From: Pisaster brevispinus | Lineage: Eukaryota; Echinodermata; Asteroidea; Forcipulatida; Asteriidae | Direction of reading: 5' to 3' | Assembly: GCA_023634235.1 (NCBI GenBank) | Contig: JAMKCF010000028.1 | Span: forward strand, 2,226,001-2,290,000 | DNA: 64,000 nt | Shown here: in pieces, positions 32,710 through 44,400 of the stretch | How positions within the stretch are numbered: the first letter of the stretch is position 1 | How the letters are laid out: every line of letters begins with the position of its first letter | Notes under the pieces: model-generated | Told to the model about the DNA's origin: nothing | Database searches by the model: none | What the model saw: only the letters and a program-made list of their open reading frames with translations | Position numbers and translations under genes: made by a program

Positions 32710-34119
32710 GTAAGTATCTATCTATTTTTCGTGAATGTTTATTTTAGGGGAATTTCAGGCTGACATATGAATTTGTCATGTAAACTTTCTGTTGAATACA
32801 TTCGCCGGTTCGCGCGCGCATTTGTTACGGGTACAAATTTACTGGAAAACACAAGTTTGGTGGATAAATGCAATCATATCTCTGGAACCCTTTATCGTAC
32901 AAACTAGTTCAAAACGGTAAAATAGTCTTGAATATCTACTCCTTCGTCATGTCATATTTATTTTACATTCAGAAAACATTTTGCCACGTCATTTTGAGGG
33001 TTTTACGTCCAGTCTTGGTCAATTTTGTATGGAGAAATTCCTAAAGTCTACCTAATCTAGCCACATGAGGGCTCTTATGTTAACTTATTTCAGCAACCCG
33101 ACGGCTAATTGCTTAGTTCAAAATGGATTTGGGAAGTGTACATCCTGACCAAAACACTGCTCTAACAATTTTTCTGATTAGACAAGTTTTTCCAACGTCA
33201 TTTTTTAGTTGAAATTCAGACCAATGAAAAGTTATTTCACAGCTTCAAAACAGCCGTTGCTATTAAACATCTGTGTCCAAACTTCCGCAGTGTCAACTCT
33301 AAAACTCCAACGCATGTTTCTAAAATGGTAAATTCATGCACTTTTTTTTATCGGAAGGTTTAACTGGAAAAACTTATATGAACAGAATCATTAATGTAAA
33401 CATTTTGTTCTACATATGGAAAAGTTTCATTGCAGTCAGTCTCAAATAATCAGTTGTGTGTGTGCGTGACCTTCTGACTACACCACGCATCCACTGAACG
33501 ATGTCAACACACATTCATGTGTTATGCATATAGCCCATGTGTGTAGACCATGCCCTTGTGGTCAAAACCGACGAGTCCATTTTGGCAGACGGGTAAATTG
33601 CAAGGTCTAACTCCAATAAACAAAACTACACACAATGTAAGTTGCTTGTGTTTCAAGGCTGGCAAAGTACATTTTATTAAATACACAACAATGAAAATAT
33701 ATAACAGCTACAAAACATAATATCAATTTACTAAAGTATAGAACATACTGAGGCTTTGGCATGTTAGCTGAGTGAAACATTTCTGACAATTTTAAAAACC
33801 ATAATAGCAACTTGTTTGGTAGATACAGAAATACATGTAACTTCATTACAACTTTACAAGAGTTCCACAATGGCAAGTGTATGCATAAGTAAACCTTTGA
33901 ATCATATTAAACTGTGACCCTTGATGGCAATATTATATAGTAATAAGTTGTTTACCTCAAGATTTACAACATGTGTATATTCTGAACTAGCCTGTGGTAG
34001 CCCTTGCACAAGCAAAACAACACAGGCAAGAGCAGTTACTGTCTCAATCCATACAGTGCTCAACTTGACCATGGTGAAAGTTACACTTACACATCAATAG
34101 GAGTTAAGCTTTATAGGAG
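32710..34119. other. Intron or intergenic, no gene seen
   Basis: No supported exon, repeat or RNA gene is visible. Confidence 0.4.
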
Positions 34120-34125
34120 TCACTC

Positions 34126-35165
34126 ATTTTGAACATTGATGTTTGAAACAAAGTTTTGGAAGTCCTTCTTGTTGCCAAGCTGGCGTTGAAATTTCAGGAG
34201 AAGTGAAAATCCTTGGTGCTTGAAGTGTGGAGTTTCTTCAACAGAATACTCTTCAAGGGGTTTCCGTTCAACAAGATGGAATGACGATGTCCCTTCCCTG
34301 ATGTAGGAAAAGTCCCCGGCCTTATTAAACATACGGTAGTACCACTGGTCAGGGCTCGAATTTGGGGAAAAAATCCACAAGACCCCTGGGCTTGTAGCTC
34401 AAAACTTTTACTGGACCAGAACATTTGTTACAAGACCGGACTCAAAATGAAAAGAACACTCTACACAGTTTCACATTTGAGTTGTTTTTTGTACCAAGCA
34501 CTAAGAGAAGAATTATCAAGTTTTTCTTGTGGGTAATACTTCAATACTCAATTGATCAGTTTAATTTAAAAATACAGTGACGTGTTATTATTAAAAAACA
34601 CAAGACCTCCGGACTTGTACAGTCATAAGTTTACTGGCCCGACACTAAAATCACTGGCCTCGGGCCTGCGGTCCAGTGTCAAATTCGAGCCCTGCTGGTA
34701 CCCTAGAACTTGACTAAAGTCCTGAAAGTTGTTCACAATAACAGTTTCTTTTTTCGATGGATGGGGTTGCACGAACCGACTTAAGTCCTCGTAGATGTCT
34801 TTTACGACAGCAAACGAAGTTCAACGAAACTGTTTACCTTTCGTTGACCATGTGGCAGCTCCTTAATAACAAATTGGAGATTTTTGTAGAACAGTTTTTT
34901 TGCTGCCTCATCAGAAGAAAGGAACTCTGCAGGAATGTCTATAACATCAGCAGCATCCCTCCATTCTTCGTACTTCTTTTGCCAACCAGTGTAGTGAACG
35001 TATACTTTTAAGATGCGGTCTTCTAATTTTGAGTCAATAAGAGGGTACAAATCGAAGATGACCACGACTCAGGTTTTACACTGTTGTATCGAAGTGATGG
35101 CCACTTGCAAGTTCACGATAGTTGATTCGAGGTCTTTTCCTTAAGTTTGCCATTCAGTATACATG
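34126..35165 (-). pseudogene. Chromo-barrel/tudor-knot-like gene, broken by MITE and frameshifts
   Basis: On the minus strand: 'MANLRKRPRINYRELASG' (about 35150), a TAA, then 'ILKVYVHYTGWQKKYEEW' followed by 'DAADVIDIPAEF' (35000-34900), the usual look of a chromo-barrel or tudor-knot module (VHY.GW..KYDEW). The protein continues to 'HGQRKVNSFVEL', shifts frame near 34805 with 'VNNFQDFSQVLGYQ', is interrupted by the MITE at 34350-34694, and resumes with 'YYRMFNKAGDFSYI' to a stop at 34126. Without the MITE and one target copy, the frame joins at Y-Q-W. Family function is unknown to me. Confidence 0.55.
34350..34694. mobile_element. Complete MITE, CAGGGCTCGAATTT ends
   Basis: The 14-bp ends CAGGGCTCGAATTT and AAATTCGAGCCCTG are perfect inverted repeats, flanked by the direct repeat CTGGT (34345-34349 and 34695-34699). 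This is the reference copy for the degenerate ones listed at 636-1003. The superfamily is uncertain: CAGGG ends suggest hAT, but a 5-bp duplication is unusual for it. Confidence 0.8.
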
Positions 35166-35219
35166 TCGCAAAGTAGCTGTCATGCCTCAGTCATGCCTCA
35201 TGGGATGACACGTGCCTGT

Positions 35220-36678
35220 AAAATTAGAAAACAAATGACATATTTTTGAGAATGACAGAAAAGATGTTGTAACTGACTGCCACGTTTTCACTCGTAATAC
35301 CTTATATGTAATCTTACCTGTGCAAAAAAAGATTACGTTTGGAAAAAGGGTGAAAAAGTGGAGGTCGGATACATCTTATCATGATCTTATTCGTACCCCG
35401 TACGTTAGCACATGGAGGAAGGAAATCCATGGTTAGCATCAGACATGTCAGATCATTCATCAGCTGATTCATCATGATCATTCATGGCCTCACTTAAGTT
35501 AAAATCATGACATGAAAACTAAGTACTACTAGCCTAACGTAATATACTTTACAGTGGGGCATTAATTTATTTTATTATTATTAATATTGATCTATTTATT
35601 TATCTTAGGAATTAAACATATTACTTTTTGTAATTAAAGTGAACGCGTACACAATCAGTGAGTCTCCAGCATTGACCGTCGTGTATGCGTGTGAACCACG
35701 CTGTGTGTGGCAGGAGATTTTGTAGTTATTCAAAATGCCTAACTTCATCGTTCAAATGTAGGCCCTAAGTCCTGATCTTCTGGGGCCCCTCACGGCCTGC
35801 GTATTATTTTATTTCTTGCCCCGGGTATCCTTTTGCCAGATTCACACGTAACGACTGCCCTGTATCGGTGTGTTGTGTGATATTAGTGTCCCTTTAGTGT
35901 AATGGTATGGTCCAGGTATGTTTTTTACTTTTACTTGGCTTTAAGCATTTCAATCATAATCAACATGTACATCAAGCCAAGGTTTTTTAATCAAGAATAT
36001 TTATTTTCTAAAGGCAACTTAGATCCTATGTTTACAGAAAAATGATGAAAAAAGTTGTATTTGTCCCCAATTTTTCATGAGCAAGATGGTCACTATTCAT
36101 TTCTCATTTCCCACAATTGTTGCTTATTAAGCTGTTAACATATGAACATCTGAAATTATGTGGATAGGTTTTTCATGAATTGATTCATTGATTGATTATA
36201 GTTACATATGTTGTGGCATATCATTTCCTGATGTCACATCTTTGTTCTACGAAAGTTCATACAATTGAGGTTTTTCACTTTGTTAATAATACTTATTTAG
36301 TTTGGGTAGCACTTTGCATCTGTGTTTCAAGGGAAATGGGTGTAAACAAATTGATTCATCACTGTTTGCATCGCCATGACAATCGAGCAAACTGCTAGCA
36401 CAAAATTGGAAAATAAAGAGAGAGTGTAGAGCACTAGCGCAAAAGGTCACAAAAGCAATGATATGGACATTTGGTTGAGATGATCTAAAAAATTTCAAAC
36501 AAAATAATTTTCCCTTTTAATCAAAGGTGCATGTTATAATTTCAGTTCTACAGAATCAAGACAATTGCAAAACTTGTTCTTTGTTTCCCCTTTTTAATCC
36601 AAACTGCATGTTAAAACTTCAGTTATACAGCATCAAGAAATTTAAGTTTCCTGGTCTGCAATTTTCCACTTCCTTTAG
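35220..36678. other. Intergenic or intron, no gene seen
   Basis: AT-rich sequence without a recognisable exon or repeat. A short diverged direct repeat occurs at 36480-36640 ('acagaatcaagacaatt' and 'acagcatcaagaaattt'). Confidence 0.35.
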
Positions 36679-36768
36679 GAAAAGCTTGTATAACCTTCAA
36701 TAAGAAAGACTACCGAGGAGCGTTGGCGTTCTACAAGAAGGCTCTGAGGACAAACCCTAGCTGCCCAG

Positions 36769-37464
36769 GTGCAATCTTAATCAGCTGTCTCCAAGTTGTT
36801 CCTTTATTGAAGAGAAACTCTTCAGGGATGAGAAATTTCAGACTTTTGCCCGAGTTGAGACTTTTTACGTCTGCCAATTCAATTCAATATAACATTTATT
36901 TCCATTCTTAACAGTGCATAAAACAGAATGCAAAAGACAATATTTTGGAGGCACGATCCTCATAAGCCAAGGCTTGTAGTGGAGTGCCTTTAGAAGAAAA
37001 CAAGAAAAAGAAAGAAAAAAACTTAATTAATTAATGAAATAGTTAACTTAGTTAATTAATTATTACAAGACAAAGATGGGGACAAATAATCTGACAAGAC
37101 AGAAGTTGAGATAAGTAACTACTAAAAAAAATGTGAAAACTGCTGGGGAGGAGGCAACTCTGGAGAATATGAAACCAAAGGGATAAAATTATGCTACATA
37201 TTGGGAGATAAGATACTCTGAAAATGGCTGTTATTTTCTTCCTAAGAGAACCATTATCTTTGATGTACTTCTCTAGTGCTGAGGGTACAGCTCGTAAAAG
37301 CTCCTTGAAATCTAGTGGAAAGCCATCGTTTCAACATGCCTCCTAGAATTGGGGTCCTAGTTTCAGAACTTTTCATCGGCGATGTCTCTCAGTTGTTACT
37401 GGATTCATCTAGTGATCAACGACAGTTATTGACATTTTAATATTTTTGATACTATTAAACACAG
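36769..37464. other. CTR9 intron with possible LINE/SINE tail
   Basis: No exon. Bases 36885-37330 start with 'attcaattcaatataacatttatttcc', a look common to 3' ends of minus-strand retroelements, but no coding remnant is visible. Confidence 0.35.
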
Positions 37465-37861
37465 CTGCTGTTCGCCTTGGCATTGGCCACTGCTTCAATA
37501 AGCTAAACAAACCGGAGAAAGCACGCCTGGCCTTCTAGCGGGCCCTGGAACTCGATCTGAAGTGTGTGGGCACCATCGTTGGCCTTGCCATCCTAGAAAT
37601 CGACAGTAAAGCAACAGATTCCATACGAACTGGAGTCCAGCTTCTCTCCAAGGCGTACACGATAGACTCCAGCAACCCTATGGTGCTCAACCATCTTGCA
37701 AATCGTTTCTTCTTTAAGAAGGTAACGTCCCTCAAGAAGCTACTTCCAAACCTCGGCTCAGGCCAAAAGTGCACACTGCTCCAAGATTGATGGCGAAGTC
37801 CAAGTCTAGATTTTGAAAAAGCCCCAAAAGTTGGTTTTCATTTTCAAATTTCTATTATCCA

Positions 37862-38195
37862 ATTGCAGGAAAGAATCAAACTCATGGAGTTAAACACATC
37901 CCCCATAGTTATTGGTTATGGATTATTAATATCGGTCACTGGTTATTGGTTGTTGGTTATCGGTTATGACTCACTTCACGTAACCAGGTTTAATAGTTAT
38001 ACTTTTCAGTATCGAATGATAGCCAGGTTTAATTTTATCATTGACCAGTTTTAGCACATCACTAATCAGAATGAATTTGTCACTAACAAGGACGAATTTG
38101 TCATCGACAAAGCTTTATTTGTAATTAACCTGGACTAACTCGTCATTAACCAGGATTAATTCATCATTTACCAAGTTTTATTTGTAATTATCTAG
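37862..38195. repeat. Short imperfect repeats in CTR9 intron
   Basis: Runs of 'attggttat' and then 'aatttgtcatta', 'taattaacc' and 'accagg' variants form a low-complexity stretch before the exon at 38196. They are present in all three units. Confidence 0.5.
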
Positions 38196-38317
38196 GATTA
38201 TACGAAGGTGCAACATCTTGCTCTGCATGCATTCCACGGTACAGACAATGAAGCAACGCAGGCGGAAAGCTGCTACCAACTCACAAGAGCCTTCCATGTA
38301 CAAGTAAGGATTCCCAC

Positions 38318-38795
38318 CCCACTCATGGTTCTCCCCATGTACAAGCCAGCGTATTGTTTGGATTAAGTGCCAAATCAAACCCAAATACTAGGGAAAACCC
38401 CCTCTCTTTACAATTAAGTGTACTAGGTTCTTCTACACTCATTACACAAAACACTTTTGTACATCCCGTCCAAAACATGAAGTGATAATGCTCAAGTGTC
38501 TTGCTTAAGGAATGTAAGCAGGTAAGGACGCAAATATCAAGACCGAGACTCAAATCAAACTCTGGGCCCAATTTCATAGAGCTGCTTAAGCAGAAAATAT
38601 TGCTTAACATTTTTCTGCTTAGCAGAAATGAGCAGGATACCAGTCATGGTAGTTTGGCTGGTAATCTTATTCTGGTAAGTATCATTTTGTTGTGCTTAGC
38701 TGGTTTTTGTGCTTAAGCAGCTCTATGAAATTGGGCCCAGATCAGAAACACCAGAGCTTGTGTCTGGTGTGGTTGACTGCTCGGCCAGGACGCGG
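38318..38795 (-). mobile_element. SINE (minus strand) interrupted by a MITE
   Basis: The SINE body and head of the 4652-5062 family run from about 38318 to 38563 and resume at 38740-38795 ('gatcagaaacaccagagctt'). Between them sits a MITE at 38564-38739 with ends 'gggcccaatttcat' and 'atgaaattgggccc'. The unoccupied TTAA used by the piggyBac-like element in units 2 and 3 is at 38505-38508. Confidence 0.75.
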
Positions 38796-39252
38796 CTGCT
38801 GAATTCTGACGGATTTATGTGGACAATGACCTTCTGCGTTCCTCTCTACAGTGACCACGACCAAGCTTTCCAGTACTACTACCATGCAAGCCTCCCAGTT
38901 TGCATCCACAGCTAATCGTTTTGCCGCACTTTGGTTTGGGGCAGATGTACATCCATCGGGGGGAATGTGAGAGTATGCGAACGTGAGTCAAGAGAATGAT
39001 TGTAAATCTCTGTAATGTATTACTGTAAGGACTCCTGCAGTGTTGTAGTCCAGACCTGGAAGTCTGAGATCGAGACCAGTGACCGAAATCTGAACATCTG
39101 AGACCCGGAACTGAGACCAGCCCTTCCCAGACCGAGACTTTTGCAGACCAAGACTGAGACCACAAAAAGGTCTCAAGATGGTCTCGTGAACAGACCTGCA
39201 GGTCTTGAGACCTTCAACACTGGACTCCTGTAAAACTGGATTTGTCATTTTT

Positions 39253-39297
39253 GTCTCCTGACGATGACTAGAGCAAGCTAGTCGAAACGTTGAGACC
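39253..39297 (+). ncRNA. Hammerhead-ribozyme-like motif
   Basis: In order: stem I strand GTCTC (39253-39257), CTGACGA (39258-39264, fits CUGANGA), one extra T, stem II GACTAG/CTAGTC with loop AGCAAG (39266-39283), GAAA (39284-39287), CGTT, then GAGAC (39292-39296), which closes stem I. Stem III would be only the palindromic AACGTT, as in dimeric Penelope-type hammerheads. The extra T at position 10.1 is a departure from the consensus, so activity is doubtful. An identical copy is at 59679-59722. Confidence 0.4.
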
Positions 39298-39552
39298 AAT
39301 TAACCAATTAAGAACTCTCTCCGTGGCAGTGAGGTTAATAACGAGAAGTCCCCTCGATCTGATCCACTATTAAGCTAAAGTTGTAGTCCTGGCCGATTTC
39401 CTACCCTCCGCCCAGGTAGTAGCTAATAAGCTGGACAGTTCTTTTCAGAACTAAGTAATCTCCCGAAGTAGTCTCTCAATTTTTCCGGCAGTAGAATAAA
39501 AAGCAAGACCTAGTTCTTTAAGAACAAATCTACATAGCTAGTAGATATATGT
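39279..39552. repeat. Single arm of the foldback repeat
   Basis: This corresponds to the right arm of the palindromes at 15369-16108 and 28912-29974 ('gtagtagctaataagctgga', 'caagacctagttctttaaga'), without the opposite arm. The remaining 39553-40230 holds no exon. Confidence 0.75.
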
Positions 39553-40230
39553 AAATGAGGCCCCCTCATTTATGAAATGTTGTTGTTGTATGTTAACCCC
39601 ATTTAATCCATAGGTCTTATTCACTCATTACAAACTCTATTGTTTTGGTAACCCCTGCTGGAAAGTGGACTGTCTATGTTGACCTCTGAACTGGTTGATC
39701 CAGTGGTGGGGTTGGTGGGGCCTAGCATGCTGGCTTCTGTGCTGTTACATCCCACCTACTCCAACAGCTGTTTCTCCATCCCCTCTCCTTTCCAGGTAGG
39801 AAAAGTTACTTTGTATTTTTTTTTATCTAGTGTTCAACATTTAATAGAAGAAGATAGTGTATAGATAGAGTGGACATATTTTTTGATCAACTTTAAATTG
39901 AAGAATTGGCATACACTAACTTTGAAGTGTTTACAGTTTTTATAAATTGTTCATTATACGATTTAACAGCCTTTTGGTCAGGAGTGAAATTATATGCGTA
40001 TAAGTTCTCTTCAAACAGGAGTGTATTCTTAGGATTGTCTTTTGTTCTAGGTTTTCCTTTCGAGTTATAGGATCCATTAATTTTTACTTTACTGTACAGA
40101 CTTTTATTTAACTTTGAGTATTCTAGGAGTACCTACATGTAGATATTGGTTTCATGTTTTAGCCTGTGCCCCCATTTTATTGTATACTATAGGTTATGTA
40201 GTGTATGAGATGCATGGCAGGGTAGCCCCA

Positions 40231-40860
40231 CCCTTACGAAAATGTCCTGTGGTATTCCTGTGGTAAGTAGAAATTACCGCATAAATTACCACAGGACTTC
40301 GAAAAATGTTGCGGTATGACACAATTACCACATAATGTCCTGTTGTAAAGAACCACAGGAAACAAACTTCGTGTGGTATGTACAAGTTACCACATGAATT
40401 ACCACAGGACTTTGAAAGAGGCTGCGGTATGATAGAAATACCACATAGTCTCCTGTAGTAAAAGACCACAGGAATCAAGTGTTGTGTGGTATTTATGTGG
40501 TACGTACAAGTTACCACATGAATAGCCAAGCAGCTTTGAAAGAGGCTGCGGTGTGATAGAAATACCACATAGTCTCCTGTAGTAAAAGACCACAGGAATC
40601 AAGTGTTGTGTGGTATTTATGTGGTACGTACAAGTTACCACATGAATAGCCAAGCAGCTTTGAAAAATGTCGCAGTATGATAGACGTACCACATAGTCTC
40701 CTGTAGTAAAAGACCACAGGAATCAAGTGTTGTGTGGTATTTATGTGGTACGTACAAGTTACCATATGAATAGCCAAGCAGCTTTGAAAAATGTTGCAGT
40801 AGGATAACTACAGAAAATAAATGTATGGTAATACTGCACTGAATTATAACCACAGAAAAC
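40231..40860. repeat. Left subterminal repeats, with 124-bp tandem copies
   Basis: Short motifs 'taccacaggaat', 'gtggtatt' and 'taccacatgaat' recur in both orientations. From about 40391 a 124-bp unit is repeated three times ('gtctcctg' at 40448, 40572 and 40696). In CACTA elements such regions bind the element's own DNA-binding protein. The 40861-41475 stretch that follows has nothing further. Confidence 0.85.
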
Positions 40861-41475
40861 GACATTTGTGTGCGTTTTGGGGATAATTTAAAAAGGAACA
40901 AATAATTATTATAATGTTTCTTAACCATGATTGTGGTATGATTACTATACCAACCATGTTCTGAAGTAAAAAAGGAATGACCGTCTGTGGATGCAAGCTG
41001 ATACTTTCTTTACTTTGTTGAATACCACGAGGTTTTGAATGTGAGTTTATGACAGTAATACCAAAAGTTCTACTGTATTCAATATTATTTCAAATATGTT
41101 TTTCAAAGCCATTAATGAAACGTTAACAGTAAGTAAAAACAAAAATGAATTCTTGTATGACATTTACATGTATTTTATTTTCAGAATCGGAAATACCCGA
41201 CATAACAAAAACACATCTTTACAAAAAAAAATCATTAAAAAAGCCTGCAATAAGAAGTGTTTGTATGAACATTCTTTTGAATACAGTAAACACTTATAAA
41301 TTTGTTATGATATTCCTTTAGCCTTAAGAATTTCACAGACAAACAAGTTTTGTCTTTATTTATGGGGCAATGCAAATATTGTCTGTTAAAACATGTAAAT
41401 ATAATTTGCAGAGGTTGCGGCTAACTAGGCTGATCAATTCAGCTAACCGTTACAGATTGGGAATAAAAAACGAAA

Positions 41476-44400
41476 CTAGTCAGATTCCATAGTATTGACA
41501 ATAGGAACAACAAATGTTTTTCTTCCTTGATGAACAATTATACATTTGCGTTCAAACTCATTTGCTGAAATTGCTTTAGTTTCCCTGATTACACTCACTT
41601 CATCTATTAAACGACTTGAACTGATCTGTATTTGGTTATCTTGAAAAACACAGCTATTCTGCTTGTTAAGCAATGAATAAAAAATTATGAGAGACTTTTG
41701 ACAAACACAACAAGCATCAATAGCACAACTGCAATTACTCTTTAAGACCACTAGGTTCTTAATTATTCCATAACTGCCATCTTTAAATTGTATCACATAG
41801 TCATTCCTACGTTTTGAACGTGTGTAAGCCTCAACGCATAACATACATCGCCCAATAAGCACACGGCTATAGTATTGAGCCTTTCTACAATGGATATGAC
41901 GCCCAAAGAGTTGCCATAAAGCTGCTCTCAGCCGCATGGAAATTTCATCCTCCACACCTCGTCCAATCAGGATAAAGTTTCCCAACTTCGTGATACTCTT
42001 GGGTAACACACTGCTACAGTGCCACAAACGTTGGACATAATTTTGGACTGACAAAGGAGCATAGTGCATATGTTGGAGACACTTTGGAATGCTTCTCCAC
42101 AGTACGAAAGAGGAACATATTTGCTCAGCCACATGCTGTGTGCCATGAAAATATTTGAGCAGCCTACCATTGTTTGCCTCAAATGGAAAAGCTGATGATG
42201 CCCAAAGAGGTCCCCAGTCATTTACAGCTGCTGCTAAATGAGTCAATAAATGAATGTTGAAAGATACATGTTCCTTGCCATACAGGGTTTCCACACCAAT
42301 AACAAATTTTTTCAGTGCCAAATCAGACTTCTCAATCATACTTCTTGAAACTTTTGACTGCAGGAGTGAATGCAAAGAAAAAACAAAGAGACACCAATGC
42401 TTGTAATGCTTGTTAGGCAACAATCCAAGCAAAACAAACGGAGAATAATACAAGAGAAATGACTTCCACTCAGTGGCTTTCCAAAAACTTCTTGTTGTAA
42501 GAGATCTTGGTGCACGGCTGATCTCTCTGGGAGGCTTCATGCCAAGTATTCTATTGTCTAAGGTGTCAATAGTTAAGCCAAGGTACCAATCCTTCCCGTG
42601 ATTGCTCGAGTCCAACCAAAGTTTCATGAACTGCCGAACAACACCCAGAAGGACACAGTGCATGTAGTCTGGTACAAAACCTTGCACAATATTGAACAAG
42701 GGTAGGAAGAGTAACTTTGATGGCCCTTTCACCCCATTGACAGGATTCCCTGGTGTGGCTGTAATGGCATCATCTTCCCACCCCTCCTGCGTGCGGGACT
42801 CAGGTTCAGGAATGGAGTACGGATAAACTCGTACTCTTCCAGCACCCTTTTCACAAGTTTCTCCCGGATGCAAACACCAATCACAGCCAAACTGTCCATT
42901 GAACTGCATACAATGTCTTAAACAAGGCCGGGCAACAGAGTCACATGCACTTGTAAGGAAAAAGACACGAGAATGTTTTACTTCTCCATTTTCAGGATGT
43001 AGCCAGGTAAAACCTTCATCAGCTAGCTTCTTAGCCTCCTCCACAATAGGAGTGAACAAAGTGTCCATTTCTGGCTTCTTCGGACCAAACCAAAGTGCAT
43101 TAAACAACACATGTTTTTTGCGCATCTCAGGTGGGAGCTCATTGATAGTTACTTGGACAGGCCATATCGAAAATCCTGATGAATTGAACACGGGTACCCC
43201 ATCACAGTTCCACACCAAAGTCAGGTCATTTGCCCCAAGTTTACCTTCCCTGATAAGTTTTTGCATTTGAATGCCATCAAAAATATCTTGAATATCATCA
43301 TTGTGTTCTCTTTCATTTTTATCAATAATACATGTTACAATATCTCTATTTTCCAAAAGATCTCTTAGTTGGGATTCAATTGGGATATATAGAAGGAAAG
43401 ATCCATTCTTTTTATTTGAGACTGCAAGGAACTCTGCCTGACATGTTGGATTAGGGCAGTTCTGTTGATGTTCATCAGTGCCAATATAGACATAGCAACT
43501 TTGACAATAATAATGACACTCTATTTTGCCTCTAATGTTGGAAAACGATTTGTGGAACAGAAATTTTGTGGCTGGTACTACCCCCGGTACAAGCTCGTTT
43601 AACATAATAAGCAAGTCCTGTAGTGCTGCACCGGTTAAATTGTGTCGCAAAACGTAGGTTGTTATCAGCAGAATGGCTTGTTCTTGATTAATATCTGCAC
43701 CAGGTAACAAAGGCATTTCTTCCCCCTGGATGTTGTTCTGTTTCAAAAGAAAAAACAAGGTGACAAAATCGATGTTAGTATCATCAAACTCCTCTATTCC
43801 TATTCACACCTCGGATTTCATATACACAAAGAGTAATGCACGCATGTGAACAACTACTACGCTTCCCATAGGGGGGAAGTGAGAGTCGCCCTTATTTTAG
43901 CAGAATGATTTTTATAAAAAAACTAATGCGAGAGAACACAACGATTCCAACTATTTTGTGCTCCAAAGATTAACAAGAAATGATATGGTTGCATCAAAGA
44001 GCATCTTAGTCTTAACACTTTCCCGAAACCCTTGAGGGGGCCCTGGACCAAATGCGATAACAGGCTTAGGGCTTTACGACAGCATTGTTGTTCCCCATCT
44101 GGTCCTCAGGAAATCATGAATTCCCCCCTCATATTTTTGTGTGGAATAAAATCAATTTTTATATCACATTACAGATAAAATATAACTGCACAACACAATC
44201 ATATGCCATGTTTTTTTATGAATTTATTTATCTACAAATTGTTTGAGAAATTTTGGCTGCTTCATTCAGGATAATGACAAAAAATTATGTTAGCAGCAAG
44301 ATAATGCCAGTCGGCAAAAATTACATTTGCTTTTGCTCTATTAATTGGTATTTATTAAATTCATTGAAAGTTAACTTTTAAAAACTTTTTTCTGATGATG

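Noticed and set aside
40231..40800. CRISPR-like array because of regular repeats
   Set aside because: The repeats are contiguous without unique spacers and lie at a transposon end in an intron-bearing genome.
40194..40928. Four overlapping minus-strand frames with 'HINTTQHLIPVVFYYRRLC' repeats
   Set aside because: They come from the 124-bp subterminal tandem units of the transposon.
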